This document shows, piece after piece, positions 7,344 through 13,650 of a stretch of 20,668 nt of DNA. The position numbers and the translations under genes are program-made. The notes beneath the pieces were generated by a model that worked only from the letters and a program-made list of their open reading frames with translations, was not told the origin of the DNA and searched no databases. The stretch lies in the NCBI GenBank assembly GCA_002404515.1, contig DHJV01000098.1, positions 4,763 to 25,430 of the forward strand, read 5' to 3'. Position 1 is the first letter of the stretch, and the number at the start of each line of letters is the position of its first letter. The stretch comes from Lachnospiraceae bacterium UBA4711 (lineage in GTDB: Bacteria > Bacillota > Clostridia > Lachnospirales > Lachnospiraceae).

Positions 7344-7922
7344 ATGAAAAAAAGAAAAATCTTGATTTTAATTGGTATCCTGCTTGCGGTAACTGGACTG
7401 GGCCTGCGTATCTGGTATGTGAACACCCATACATATTCACCGGAGATAAGGGAAATCCCGCAGGGACAGGCAGCGCAATATCGCGGACTTGCATATACGG
7501 TTATTAGTGCGGTAATGTGGGATTCGGGGGATTTTTATGAACAATACCCGGAGCTTTCGGACTATCAAAACCCGGATATTCTGGCAGAAGAGATCAAAAT
7601 ACTCGCAATAGAATACAAGATCGAGAAAATGCAGGAAGAAAATAAAATGGATCTTTATATTCCGATTCAATATGTGCATTTGTTTAACGGACCAGATCCA
7701 TTTATGACGCAGGATATGAATCCGTCTCTTTCGGATGGGAACTTCCAGTCGGGTGATACAGTCGTGATTCCGTATGAAATCTATAAGGCAAATTTATCGG
7801 AAGCGCAATGGAAGGATGTGGAGAATGGAAAGATGGAGTATGAGACCGTACTCGGAACGTATCCGGTTAAGACGGAAATGAAGATTCAGGATATCCGGTA
7901 TGAAGGAGGAAAGGGACAGTGA
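7344..7922 (+). CDS. Membrane-anchored extracytoplasmic protein, possibly DUF5028
   Basis: A 192-residue protein with basic KKRK, one transmembrane helix (ILILIGILLAVTGLGLRIWY, about residues 5-24) and an outward-facing domain of about 165 residues. The domain has short beta-like segments, for example YRGLAYTVISAVMWDSG and LYIPIQYVHLFNG. Size, single anchor and fold impression fit the DUF5028 family of Firmicutes, recalled from memory and of unknown function. GAGAGGA lies 9 bases before the ATG at 7344; the in-frame ATG at 7308 is inside the previous gene. The stop overlaps the GTG start of the permease by four bases (GTGA), indicating translational coupling and a shared job. It may be an accessory or sensory subunit of that transporter. 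Confidence 0.75.
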   Translation: MKKRKILILIGILLAVTGLGLRIWYVNTHTYSPEIREIPQGQAAQYRGLAYTVISAVMWDSGDFYEQYPELSDYQNPDILAEEIKILAIEYKIEKMQEENKMDLYIPIQYVHLFNGPDPFMTQDMNPSLSDGNFQSGDTVVIPYEIYKANLSEAQWKDVENGKMEYETVLGTYPVKTEMKIQDIRYEGGKGQ

Positions 7923-8782
7923 AAGAAGTTATTACAACAGAGATGAAAAAGGCATTCCGTTCCAAAGGATTTCTCGTAGCAGCATTGTCCGGCGTTCTGC
8001 TCGCAGTCATACAGACAATCTGGGCGTATCAGAATATTTATCAGGTAAATATGAAAGAAAGGAATCATATTCTTGGATTACCTGTGACCAATGAACATTA
8101 CGGTTCATGGTTTCAGACCTGCATCATGCAGGGGTGGATCGGATGTGAATATTACTCATCTTTTAATCAGTTCCTGTTTTTGGCGCTGCCTCTTTTTGCA
8201 GTGTTACCATACAGTATTTCCCTGTATTCGGAATGGAAATCCGGGTATGCAATGCAGATGCTTGTCCGGCGGGGAAGAAAACCGTATATCATAAGCAAAG
8301 CGGCAGCAATTTTTATAAGTGGGGGCTGTGCGGCTGCCTTGCCGCTGTTGGTAAGTCTGTTACTTTCCGCCTGTTACCTTCCGGCGATTGGAATTGATCC
8401 TATTTCCCTGCAGAATGTCGTGGGTAATTCCATGATGTGGAGTGCGCTTTTCTTTGAAAAGCCAGTGCTATATGCCATCAGCTATACAGGAATTGTATTT
8501 GTATATGGGGGAATCTATGCAGAAATTCCACTTCTGTGTGTCGGATGGATGGAAAACAGATTTGGTACATTGATATTTCCCATGTTACTTCACTGTATGC
8601 TGTTTTATGGTGTGTATAATTTGTTCCCGGAGTTTGCAGCTTACAATCCGGCTATGTTTGTAAATCCGAGCCAGCTGGTTTTTGGGATAACATTTCGTGG
8701 GATTGTGAGTGTAACAGTTGTGATTCTGGCAGTGGAAGGATTACTGTTATGGCTTTCAAACCGTCGGCGGGATTTTCTATAA
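7919..8782 (+). CDS. ABC transporter permease (ABC-2 type), first subunit
   Basis: A 287-residue integral membrane protein with about six hydrophobic segments: 19-37, 83-105, about 128-150, 185-205, 222-243 and 257-278. An N-terminal amphipathic stretch (EMKKAFRSKGFLV) precedes the first, and a large extracytoplasmic loop follows it. This is the layout of ABC-2 permeases of the BcrB/LanE-LanG kind. The start is GTG at 7919, with GGAGG 9 bases upstream, overlapping the previous stop. It lies in one operon with the ATPase (8823) and second permease (9460), forming a two-permease, one-ATPase transporter. The substrate is unknown; by context it could be the secreted protein or a toxic peptide. 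Confidence 0.82.
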   Translation: MKEVITTEMKKAFRSKGFLVAALSGVLLAVIQTIWAYQNIYQVNMKERNHILGLPVTNEHYGSWFQTCIMQGWIGCEYYSSFNQFLFLALPLFAVLPYSISLYSEWKSGYAMQMLVRRGRKPYIISKAAAIFISGGCAAALPLLVSLLLSACYLPAIGIDPISLQNVVGNSMMWSALFFEKPVLYAISYTGIVFVYGGIYAEIPLLCVGWMENRFGTLIFPMLLHCMLFYGVYNLFPEFAAYNPAMFVNPSQLVFGITFRGIVSVTVVILAVEGLLLWLSNRRRDFL

Positions 8783-8822
8783 TGTCTGGTGATATCTGTC
8801 AAGAGAGGAGTGTGCAGGGAAA

Positions 8823-9458
8823 ATGGAGATAAAGTTAGAACATGTGACAAAGAAGATAAAGGGAGTTCCGGTATTGCAGGATGTGACAAAGACATTTACC
8901 GGGGGCTGTATCTATGGTTTAAGTGGCAAGAATGGCTGTGGGAAAACGATGCTGATGCGGACGATGGCAGGACTGATCTATCCGACCAGCGGAGCTGTGA
9001 AAATCAATGGAAAGACACTCGGAAAGGATATTTCTTTTCCGCCAAGTATGGGACTTCTGATTGAGAATCCTGCGTTTCTGCAAGGATATACCGGCTTGGA
9101 GAATCTGGAGATACTGGCGAAGGTGCAGGGCGGTGTGCCGCAGGACGAAATCCGGGCGACGCTGGAACAGGTGGGACTTGATCCCGACGACAGACGGAAG
9201 TATTACAAGTATTCGCTTGGCATGCGTCAGCGGCTTGGAATCGCAGCTGCAATAATGGGAAAGCCGGATATTATCCTGCTGGATGAACCGATTAACGCGA
9301 TCGATGCGGAAGGTGTCAGTGTGATACGGGATGCCATCCGGGCGTTGATGGATGACGAACGGATTATTATCATTGCCTGTCACGATAAAGAGGAAATGGA
9401 GTATATGGCGGATACGGTTTTGTATATGTCAGAGGGACGGTTGGAGGAGGGCGCATGA
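8823..9458 (+). CDS. ABC transporter ATPase, LanF/BcrA-like
   Basis: A short nucleotide-binding subunit (211 residues). Walker A is GKNGCGKT (35-42), signature YSLGMRQRL (130-138), Walker B IILLDEP (150-156) and switch His187 in ACHDKEE. Where most ABC ATPases have the Q-loop Gln there is Glu81 (LLIENPAF). A Glu at this place (E-loop) is known from lantibiotic immunity LanF proteins and BcrA-like ATPases. This suggests an exporter that removes a peptide from the membrane. There is no C-terminal extension, as usual for BcrA types. It sits 40 bases after the first permease with AGAGGAG about 12 bases upstream, and is followed one base later by the second permease. Confidence 0.92.
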   Translation: MEIKLEHVTKKIKGVPVLQDVTKTFTGGCIYGLSGKNGCGKTMLMRTMAGLIYPTSGAVKINGKTLGKDISFPPSMGLLIENPAFLQGYTGLENLEILAKVQGGVPQDEIRATLEQVGLDPDDRRKYYKYSLGMRQRLGIAAAIMGKPDIILLDEPINAIDAEGVSVIRDAIRALMDDERIIIIACHDKEEMEYMADTVLYMSEGRLEEGA

Positions 9459-9459
9459 T

Positions 9460-10302
9460 ATGAGATTATTGCACTTCTTGGAATATGATATCAGTGAGGG
9501 GCTGATCCGGTTTTGGAGAAGGTATCTGTGGCTTATCGCACTTGTCTTTATTACGTGTCTTTTGCTCGACCGGGCGAGTGGAGATTATCTGGGAATGTAT
9601 GGTGAAAGCTGGTCACCACTTGGGTATATAGTCAATGAGTTTTGGGGACAGAGACCATTTCATTTTAACCAGAATACACCAGATCAGTTCAGACTTCCAC
9701 TGGCGTGGATTCTGCAATATATTCTGCTTGCATACTGTATTGGAAATTATGTGGAAGAGGATATGCATGGATTTGGCATGCAGCTTATGTTGAAGAGCCG
9801 GAGCCGTGTGTTATGGTGGAGTTCGAAATGCATCTGTTGTGTCTGCATCAACCTGTTTTATTTTCTGCTGCTCTATGGCATGACATACGGATATGCGTGG
9901 ATTTCGACTGGTAATATGTCGATGTCTGGTCAGCAGATTGCGCTATCTCTTTACTATGGAGAGGAAGTGGCGAATACGTCGATGCCAGAGCTTATTCGGA
10001 TGACGATACTTCTTCCGGTGCTTGCAGGTATCGTGCAGTCGATGCTTCAGCTTCTGCTATCCCTGTATATGAACAGTGCGGCAGTGATGAGTGTGATCAC
10101 ATTTATTCTGGTGCTGGCATCGTACTATGGAAATCGCTTTTTGGTGCATGGATATGCGATGGCATGTCGGTATTATTCTGACAGTTTGTATCCGCAGGAT
10201 GAGGTGCTCACAACCGCGTTTGGGATTCCATATCTCGTTTGCCTGATCGTGGGATTGGTCGGATGTGGATATGGAATCATACGAAAGCGGAATATTATTT
10301 GA
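9460..10302 (+). CDS. ABC transporter permease (ABC-2 type), second subunit
   Basis: A 280-residue membrane protein with about six hydrophobic segments (22-38, 86-104, 126-146, 188-212, 220-240 and 256-274). A short basic N-terminus (RFWRRYLW) precedes the first. Length and topology match the other permease at 7919, although sequence similarity is low. GGAGGAGGG lies about 8 bases before the ATG at 9460, and the gene begins one base after the ATPase stop, so it is coupled. The longer frame back to 9352 lies inside the ATPase gene and is rejected. It is the last gene of the plus-strand arm. It ends 24 bases before the convergent DUF6512-like gene, with only a 12-bp palindrome (10320-10331) and no clear terminator. 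Confidence 0.8.
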   Translation: MRLLHFLEYDISEGLIRFWRRYLWLIALVFITCLLLDRASGDYLGMYGESWSPLGYIVNEFWGQRPFHFNQNTPDQFRLPLAWILQYILLAYCIGNYVEEDMHGFGMQLMLKSRSRVLWWSSKCICCVCINLFYFLLLYGMTYGYAWISTGNMSMSGQQIALSLYYGEEVANTSMPELIRMTILLPVLAGIVQSMLQLLLSLYMNSAAVMSVITFILVLASYYGNRFLVHGYAMACRYYSDSLYPQDEVLTTAFGIPYLVCLIVGLVGCGYGIIRKRNII

Positions 10303-10326
10303 ATGCGAACGGAATCTGGTCTGATA

Positions 10327-10821
10327 TCAGATCTCCTGAAAGATGCCAAGCTGAGGTGGATATTCCGTAAAGGTGAAAAATGCAGCTGTCAAGAGAAGCA
10401 GGATGGCGGAAGAGAGTATGAGTTTTTCTGCTTTTCCGTTGCAGTAGACATCATTTTCCACGAAGAGGGCGAAAGCAACGCCTGCAAAATACAATGCAAT
10501 ATTGATCCAGTCGTAGTTTTTGCCAAGGATACCGTTCAGTGTATAGAAGACTGCGACGATGAAGATCATGCCGGACAAGATTCCGAGGGTACGTGCCCAG
10601 AGGAAATTGGCTGGCATTTTTTCATGGAAGAAGAACAGCTCGACCAGCGTGAGCAGAAGCATCGGGAAAAAGAGCAGCTTCAGATGCTCCCATGTGGATT
10701 CGTTGACGGCAGAGAACAGCCCGACGATGCGGTTTTGATCTGACCATTCATAGGTGAAATGCAGCAGCACTCCGAGGATGGAGATAAAGAGAAAACGGAT
10801 GGCGTTGGTTTTGAATTTCAT
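10327..10821 (-). CDS. DUF6512-like membrane protein
   Basis: A 164-residue protein with about five hydrophobic segments: 7-22, 50-63, 76-96, 105-120 and 132-148. An N-terminal motif HFTYEWSDQNRIVGLFSAV is followed by NESTWEHLK. These His, Trp and Glu residues look family-conserved and match what I remember of DUF6512 proteins of Clostridia, whose function is unknown. AAAGGA lies 9 bases before the ATG at 10821. A TATAAA on the minus strand at 10896-10891 could be its -10. It is convergent with the ABC operon and divergent from dtd, from which it is separated by the tandem-repeat region. I see no functional link to the agr-like cluster. Confidence 0.7.
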   Translation of the reverse strand: MKFKTNAIRFLFISILGVLLHFTYEWSDQNRIVGLFSAVNESTWEHLKLLFFPMLLLTLVELFFFHEKMPANFLWARTLGILSGMIFIVAVFYTLNGILGKNYDWINIALYFAGVAFALFVENDVYCNGKAEKLILSSAILLLLTAAFFTFTEYPPQLGIFQEI

Positions 10822-10947
10822 GTTGGTTTGTCCTTTCTTGGGTTAGTTGGTTCTTGCAGATATGCATATAGTTTATGGCTTTTTTGGAAATTTATACTAT
10901 GTCCTGAGAAAGTATATGCGTGAGTTGGGGGGGATTTTTCCCAAATA

Positions 10948-11222
10948 GAGAATTTACTCCAACGGGAAGGTTGAGAGAAGCAAGCAGGTTGGGGAGAAAA
11001 TTGCGAAAATGGAAGAATTACTCCAACGGGAAGGCGGAGAGAAGGAAGCTGATTTTTGGGGGAAATTGCAAAAACAGAAGAATTACTCCAACAGGAAGGC
11101 GGAGAGAAGCAAGCTGATTGGGGGAAAATTGCGAAAACAGAAGAATTACTCCAACGGGAAGGTTGAGAGAAGCAAGCGGGTTGGGGCAAAAGTGTCTAAA
11201 ACGGGAAGATTACTCCAAGAGG
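10948..11222. repeat. 63-65 bp tandem repeat, about 4.5 units, non-coding
   Basis: The conserved core TTACTCC ends at 10960, 11024, 11089, 11152 and 11216, giving periods of 64, 65, 63 and 64. Each unit reads roughly GAAGAATTACTCCAACGGGA, AGG, then GAGAGAAGCAAGC, a GATTGGGG-like stretch and AAAATTGCGAAAAC. The fifth unit is partial and degenerate. Because the period is not a multiple of three, reading frames change between units and stops appear, so I treat it as non-coding. The rest of the 10822-11367 gap holds an AT-rich DUF6512 leader and the dtd promoter. Confidence 0.9.
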
Positions 11223-11245
11223 AAAAAAGAGAAAGAAAAAGATGG

Positions 11246-11274
11246 TTGAAACTGGGGAAGTGCATATGTATAAT
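11246..11274 (+). promoter_or_regulatory. Vegetative promoter for dtd
   Basis: TTGAAA (11246-11251), 17 bases, TATAAT (11269-11274), with a TG just before the -10. It lies directly downstream of the tandem repeat and 93 bases before the dtd ATG, and would also serve the MATE gene. Confidence 0.8.
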
Positions 11275-11367
11275 AGGGTTGCTTAGCAAGAAACAGGGAC
11301 AGATAACAACAAAATATGATATCCGATCTTTGTCAGAAAATAGAATAGGAATAACAGGAGAAAAATC

Positions 11368-11814
11368 ATGCGAATTGTAATACAGCGCGTCAATCACGCA
11401 TCCGTAAAAGTAGATGGAGAGACAATAGGAAGCATCGGCAAGGGGTATCTGCTTCTGCTCGGTGTGGCAGAGGGAGATACGAAGGAGATGGTTGACCGCT
11501 ATGTGAAGAAGCTTTCAACCCTGCGGATCTTTGCAGATGAAGAGGGTAAGACGAACCTGTCAATTACCGATGTAGGTGGGGAAGTGCTGGTTGTATCCCA
11601 GTTTACATTATATGCGGACTGCAAGAAAGGAAACCGTCCAAGCTTTGTGAAGGCAGGGGCACCGGACTTCGCAGAGGAAATGTATGAGTATTTCAAAGCA
11701 AAATGTGTGGAGACGTTCGGAAAGGTAGAGTGCGGAAGCTTCGGCGCCGACATGAAGGTCGAGCTGGAGAACGATGGCCCATTCACAATTTTGTGGGACA
11801 GCGATATTTGGTGA
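11368..11814 (+). CDS. dtd: D-aminoacyl-tRNA deacylase
   Basis: Hydrolyses D-amino acids mischarged on tRNA (for example D-Tyr-tRNA) in the cytosol, protecting translation. The 148-residue length is standard. It begins MRIVIQRVNHASVKVDG, has the active-site SQFTLYAD (residues 77-84, Thr80) and the C-terminal NDGPFT carrying the Gly-cisPro pair that rejects L-aminoacyl substrates. The ATG at 11368 has AGGAG 7 bases upstream. Its promoter is at 11246-11274. A hairpin begins directly after the TGA, and the MATE gene follows on the same strand after 119 bases. Confidence 0.95.
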   Translation: MRIVIQRVNHASVKVDGETIGSIGKGYLLLLGVAEGDTKEMVDRYVKKLSTLRIFADEEGKTNLSITDVGGEVLVVSQFTLYADCKKGNRPSFVKAGAPDFAEEMYEYFKAKCVETFGKVECGSFGADMKVELENDGPFTILWDSDIW

Positions 11815-11859
11815 GGTGACATCCATATGGGCGAAGCCCATATTTAGGATGATGTCGCC
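11815..11859 (+). other. Strong hairpin after dtd, in the MATE leader
   Basis: A perfect inner stem ATATGGGC-GAA-GCCCATAT (11825-11843) is extended by GGTGACATCC (11815-11824) pairing with GGATGATGTCGCC (11847-11859) around a small bulge. No T-tract follows, so it is probably not a simple terminator. The next 74 bases are GC-rich and contain GATACCCGGTGG (11889-11900) and GATACCCGTGG (11911-11921), the second touching the MATE ribosome site. No riboswitch class that I know matches. Confidence 0.6.
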
Positions 11860-11933
11860 GACCTGCCGCCGAGCGAATGCGAGGGGGCGATACCCGGTGG
11901 GGAGATGGAAGATACCCGTGGAGGACAGGCAAC

Positions 11934-13256
11934 ATGAAACAAGACAGCCAGATGTTTGGCACAGAGAAAATCAGTAAAATACTATGGAAGATGGCGCCAC
12001 CTGTGATGCTGGCGCAGTTGATACAGGCACTTTATAACATTGTGGACAGCTTCTTTGTCGGACGGTATTCCGAGAGTGGACTGACCGCATTGTCTATTAT
12101 CTATCCAATCCAGCTTCTGATGATCGCATTTGCAGTGGGAACCGGCGTTGGCATCAATACGTGCATGGCACATTACTTAGGCTTGTCCGAGGATGAAAAG
12201 GCGGATGAGATCGGTGGAATCGGCACGCCGCTCACGTTATTTATGTGGGCCGTATTCGCAGTGTTCTGTTACTTCTTCATGCCCGCATACGCGAAGATGT
12301 CTACGGATTCAGCGGAGGTAATCAAAGAGGTTGTGACATATGGACGGATTGTATGCGTCTTTTCTTTCGGACTTTTTCTGGAGAGTATCTGGACGAAGAT
12401 ATTGCAGGCAAACGGCGATATGAAGATGCCGATGATCGCGCAGATTGCAGGTGCGGTTACGAATATCGTACTGGATCCGCTTCTGATCTTTGGTATGTTC
12501 GGATTGCCGAAGATGGGAATTGCAGGTGCGGCAATAGCCACTGTCATAGGACAGATCGTGGCGGCACTGATCGTCATGCGACGAGGATTCCGGAAGTCAC
12601 CGGCGCTATCTGTGTATCTGCCGGATATCGGGAAGATCTATAAAATGGGAATCCCGAATATCCTGATGCAGTCCGCATATACGTTCTATATATTTGGACT
12701 TAACATGGTACTTGCAACGTTCTCCGATCAGGCAGTGACGGTGCTTGGACTTTATTACAAATGGCAGGCGTTTTTCTTCATCCCGCTTGGGGCGATGCAG
12801 ACCTGTATTGTGCCGATTTTAAGCTACAACTATGCGACGATGAAGATCGACCGCTGCAAGAAAACATTATCGCTGGCACTTGTGTATGGAATGTCACTGA
12901 TGATGCTTGGTGTGTTATGTTTTGAGCTGATACCGGGACAGATGCTGCATGTCTTTTCACATGATGCAGAGGTAATCCGTATCGGTAAGGTGGCATTTCG
13001 TATCATTGCGGTGAGCTTCATTCCGCTTGTGACATCGCTGACATTTCCGGTGTTCTTTCAGGCGGTTGGAAAGGCATTTACAAGCAGTATGCTTACGGTG
13101 ATAAGAACGGTATTTTTATTTGTTCCGCTGGGGTATGCATTTTCAAAAATCGGGCTAAACTTCTTCTGGCTGACGTTTCCGGTTACGGAGATTATCACGA
13201 CGATTGCCGGATTTTTGCTGTACCGCCGATTCCTAAGATTCACCAAAAGTTCATAG
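11934..13256 (+). CDS. MATE family efflux transporter
   Basis: A multidrug and toxic-compound extrusion pump of 440 residues with about twelve membrane helices, probably a cation-driven antiporter. The N-terminal half has the MepA/NorM-like pattern WKMAPPVMLAQLIQALYN, then IVDSFFVGRYSESGLTALS and FAVGTGVGINTCMA. The second half repeats the pattern with MGIPNILMQSAYTFY and FIPLGAMQTCIVPILSYNYA. The ATG at 11934 has GGAGG 9 bases upstream; the frame runs back to 11877, but that stretch is the GC-rich leader. It is probably co-transcribed with dtd or controlled through the hairpin leader. The substrate is not predictable. Only a weak hairpin follows the stop. Confidence 0.93.
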   Translation: MKQDSQMFGTEKISKILWKMAPPVMLAQLIQALYNIVDSFFVGRYSESGLTALSIIYPIQLLMIAFAVGTGVGINTCMAHYLGLSEDEKADEIGGIGTPLTLFMWAVFAVFCYFFMPAYAKMSTDSAEVIKEVVTYGRIVCVFSFGLFLESIWTKILQANGDMKMPMIAQIAGAVTNIVLDPLLIFGMFGLPKMGIAGAAIATVIGQIVAALIVMRRGFRKSPALSVYLPDIGKIYKMGIPNILMQSAYTFYIFGLNMVLATFSDQAVTVLGLYYKWQAFFFIPLGAMQTCIVPILSYNYATMKIDRCKKTLSLALVYGMSLMMLGVLCFELIPGQMLHVFSHDAEVIRIGKVAFRIIAVSFIPLVTSLTFPVFFQAVGKAFTSSMLTVIRTVFLFVPLGYAFSKIGLNFFWLTFPVTEIITTIAGFLLYRRFLRFTKSS

Positions 13257-13330
13257 AATTTGCGTTGTTTCAGCAAATCTCCTGTGCTATCATAATTTGG
13301 AAGATATATAGAATTAAGGCATAAGAAGTG

Positions 13331-13636
13331 TTGAAAATACAAAAAAGTATATTGCAGTCTGGTTCTGTATGTGTAATTCCTGCAACTATGTTTGGAATAT
13401 GCATATGTTTGAGACGTAGAAGTTCTTAATGTTCTGGAATAATAACAGCAATGTTTGAACACGATGTTCAAACAAGCCGCCACTGAGCCACGGATGGCGA
13501 ATTGGCGGCGGTTGCGTACGATGATAATATTGTATAACAGAACATTTAGAACTTCTTGGGCTCAATACATCGCATATGCAAACATAGTTGCAGGAATATA
13601 CGATACAGAATCAGATTGCAGCAAGGGTATTTTCAA
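13331..13636. repeat. 306-bp imperfect inverted repeat with internal hairpins (MITE-like or structured RNA)
   Basis: The arms are about 100 bases each. TTGAAAATAC (13331-13340) pairs with 13627-13636. A 19-base block ATTCCTGCAACTATGTTTG (13376-13394) is perfectly complementary to 13579-13597. AGAAGTTCTTAATGTTCTG (13418-13436) pairs with 13538-13556 with one mismatch. The core holds a perfect 10-bp hairpin TGTTTGAACA-CGA-TGTTCAAACA (13452-13474) and a GC-rich stem GCCGCCA/TGGCGGC (13476-13509). No obvious target duplication or transposase is present. It fills nearly all of the 13257-13650 gap and abuts the ATPase ribosome site. Confidence 0.88.
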
Positions 13637-13650
13637 AAAAGGAGAAGATT

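Noticed and set aside
10320..10331. Palindrome TCTGATATCAGA at the convergent end of the ABC operon
   Set aside because: Too short and lacking a T-tract to call a terminator; it overlaps the DUF6512-like stop codon and may be chance.
10818..11189. A 123-codon minus-strand open frame across the tandem repeat, overlapping the DUF6512-like start
   Set aside because: Its Ser/Pro/Phe-rich translation shifts frame from unit to unit, there is no convincing ribosome site, and the openness follows from the repeat composition.
11009..11380. A 123-codon plus-strand open frame through the repeat into dtd
   Set aside because: It crosses the consensus dtd promoter and overlaps the dtd start. Repeat units are read in different frames, giving a low-complexity Lys/Arg/Glu product.
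11815..11933. Possible guanidine or other efflux-linked riboswitch before the MATE gene
   Set aside because: The stems and loops do not show ACGR loops or the ykkC core. Only generic hairpins and a direct repeat are visible.
13257..13330. Weak hairpin ATTTGC/GCAAAT after the MATE stop
   Set aside because: Six base pairs with no T-tract are not enough to claim a terminator.
13257..13650. Possible yybP-ykoY Mn riboswitch before the P-type ATPase
   Set aside because: I could not find the conserved riboswitch core; the region is instead a long inverted repeat.
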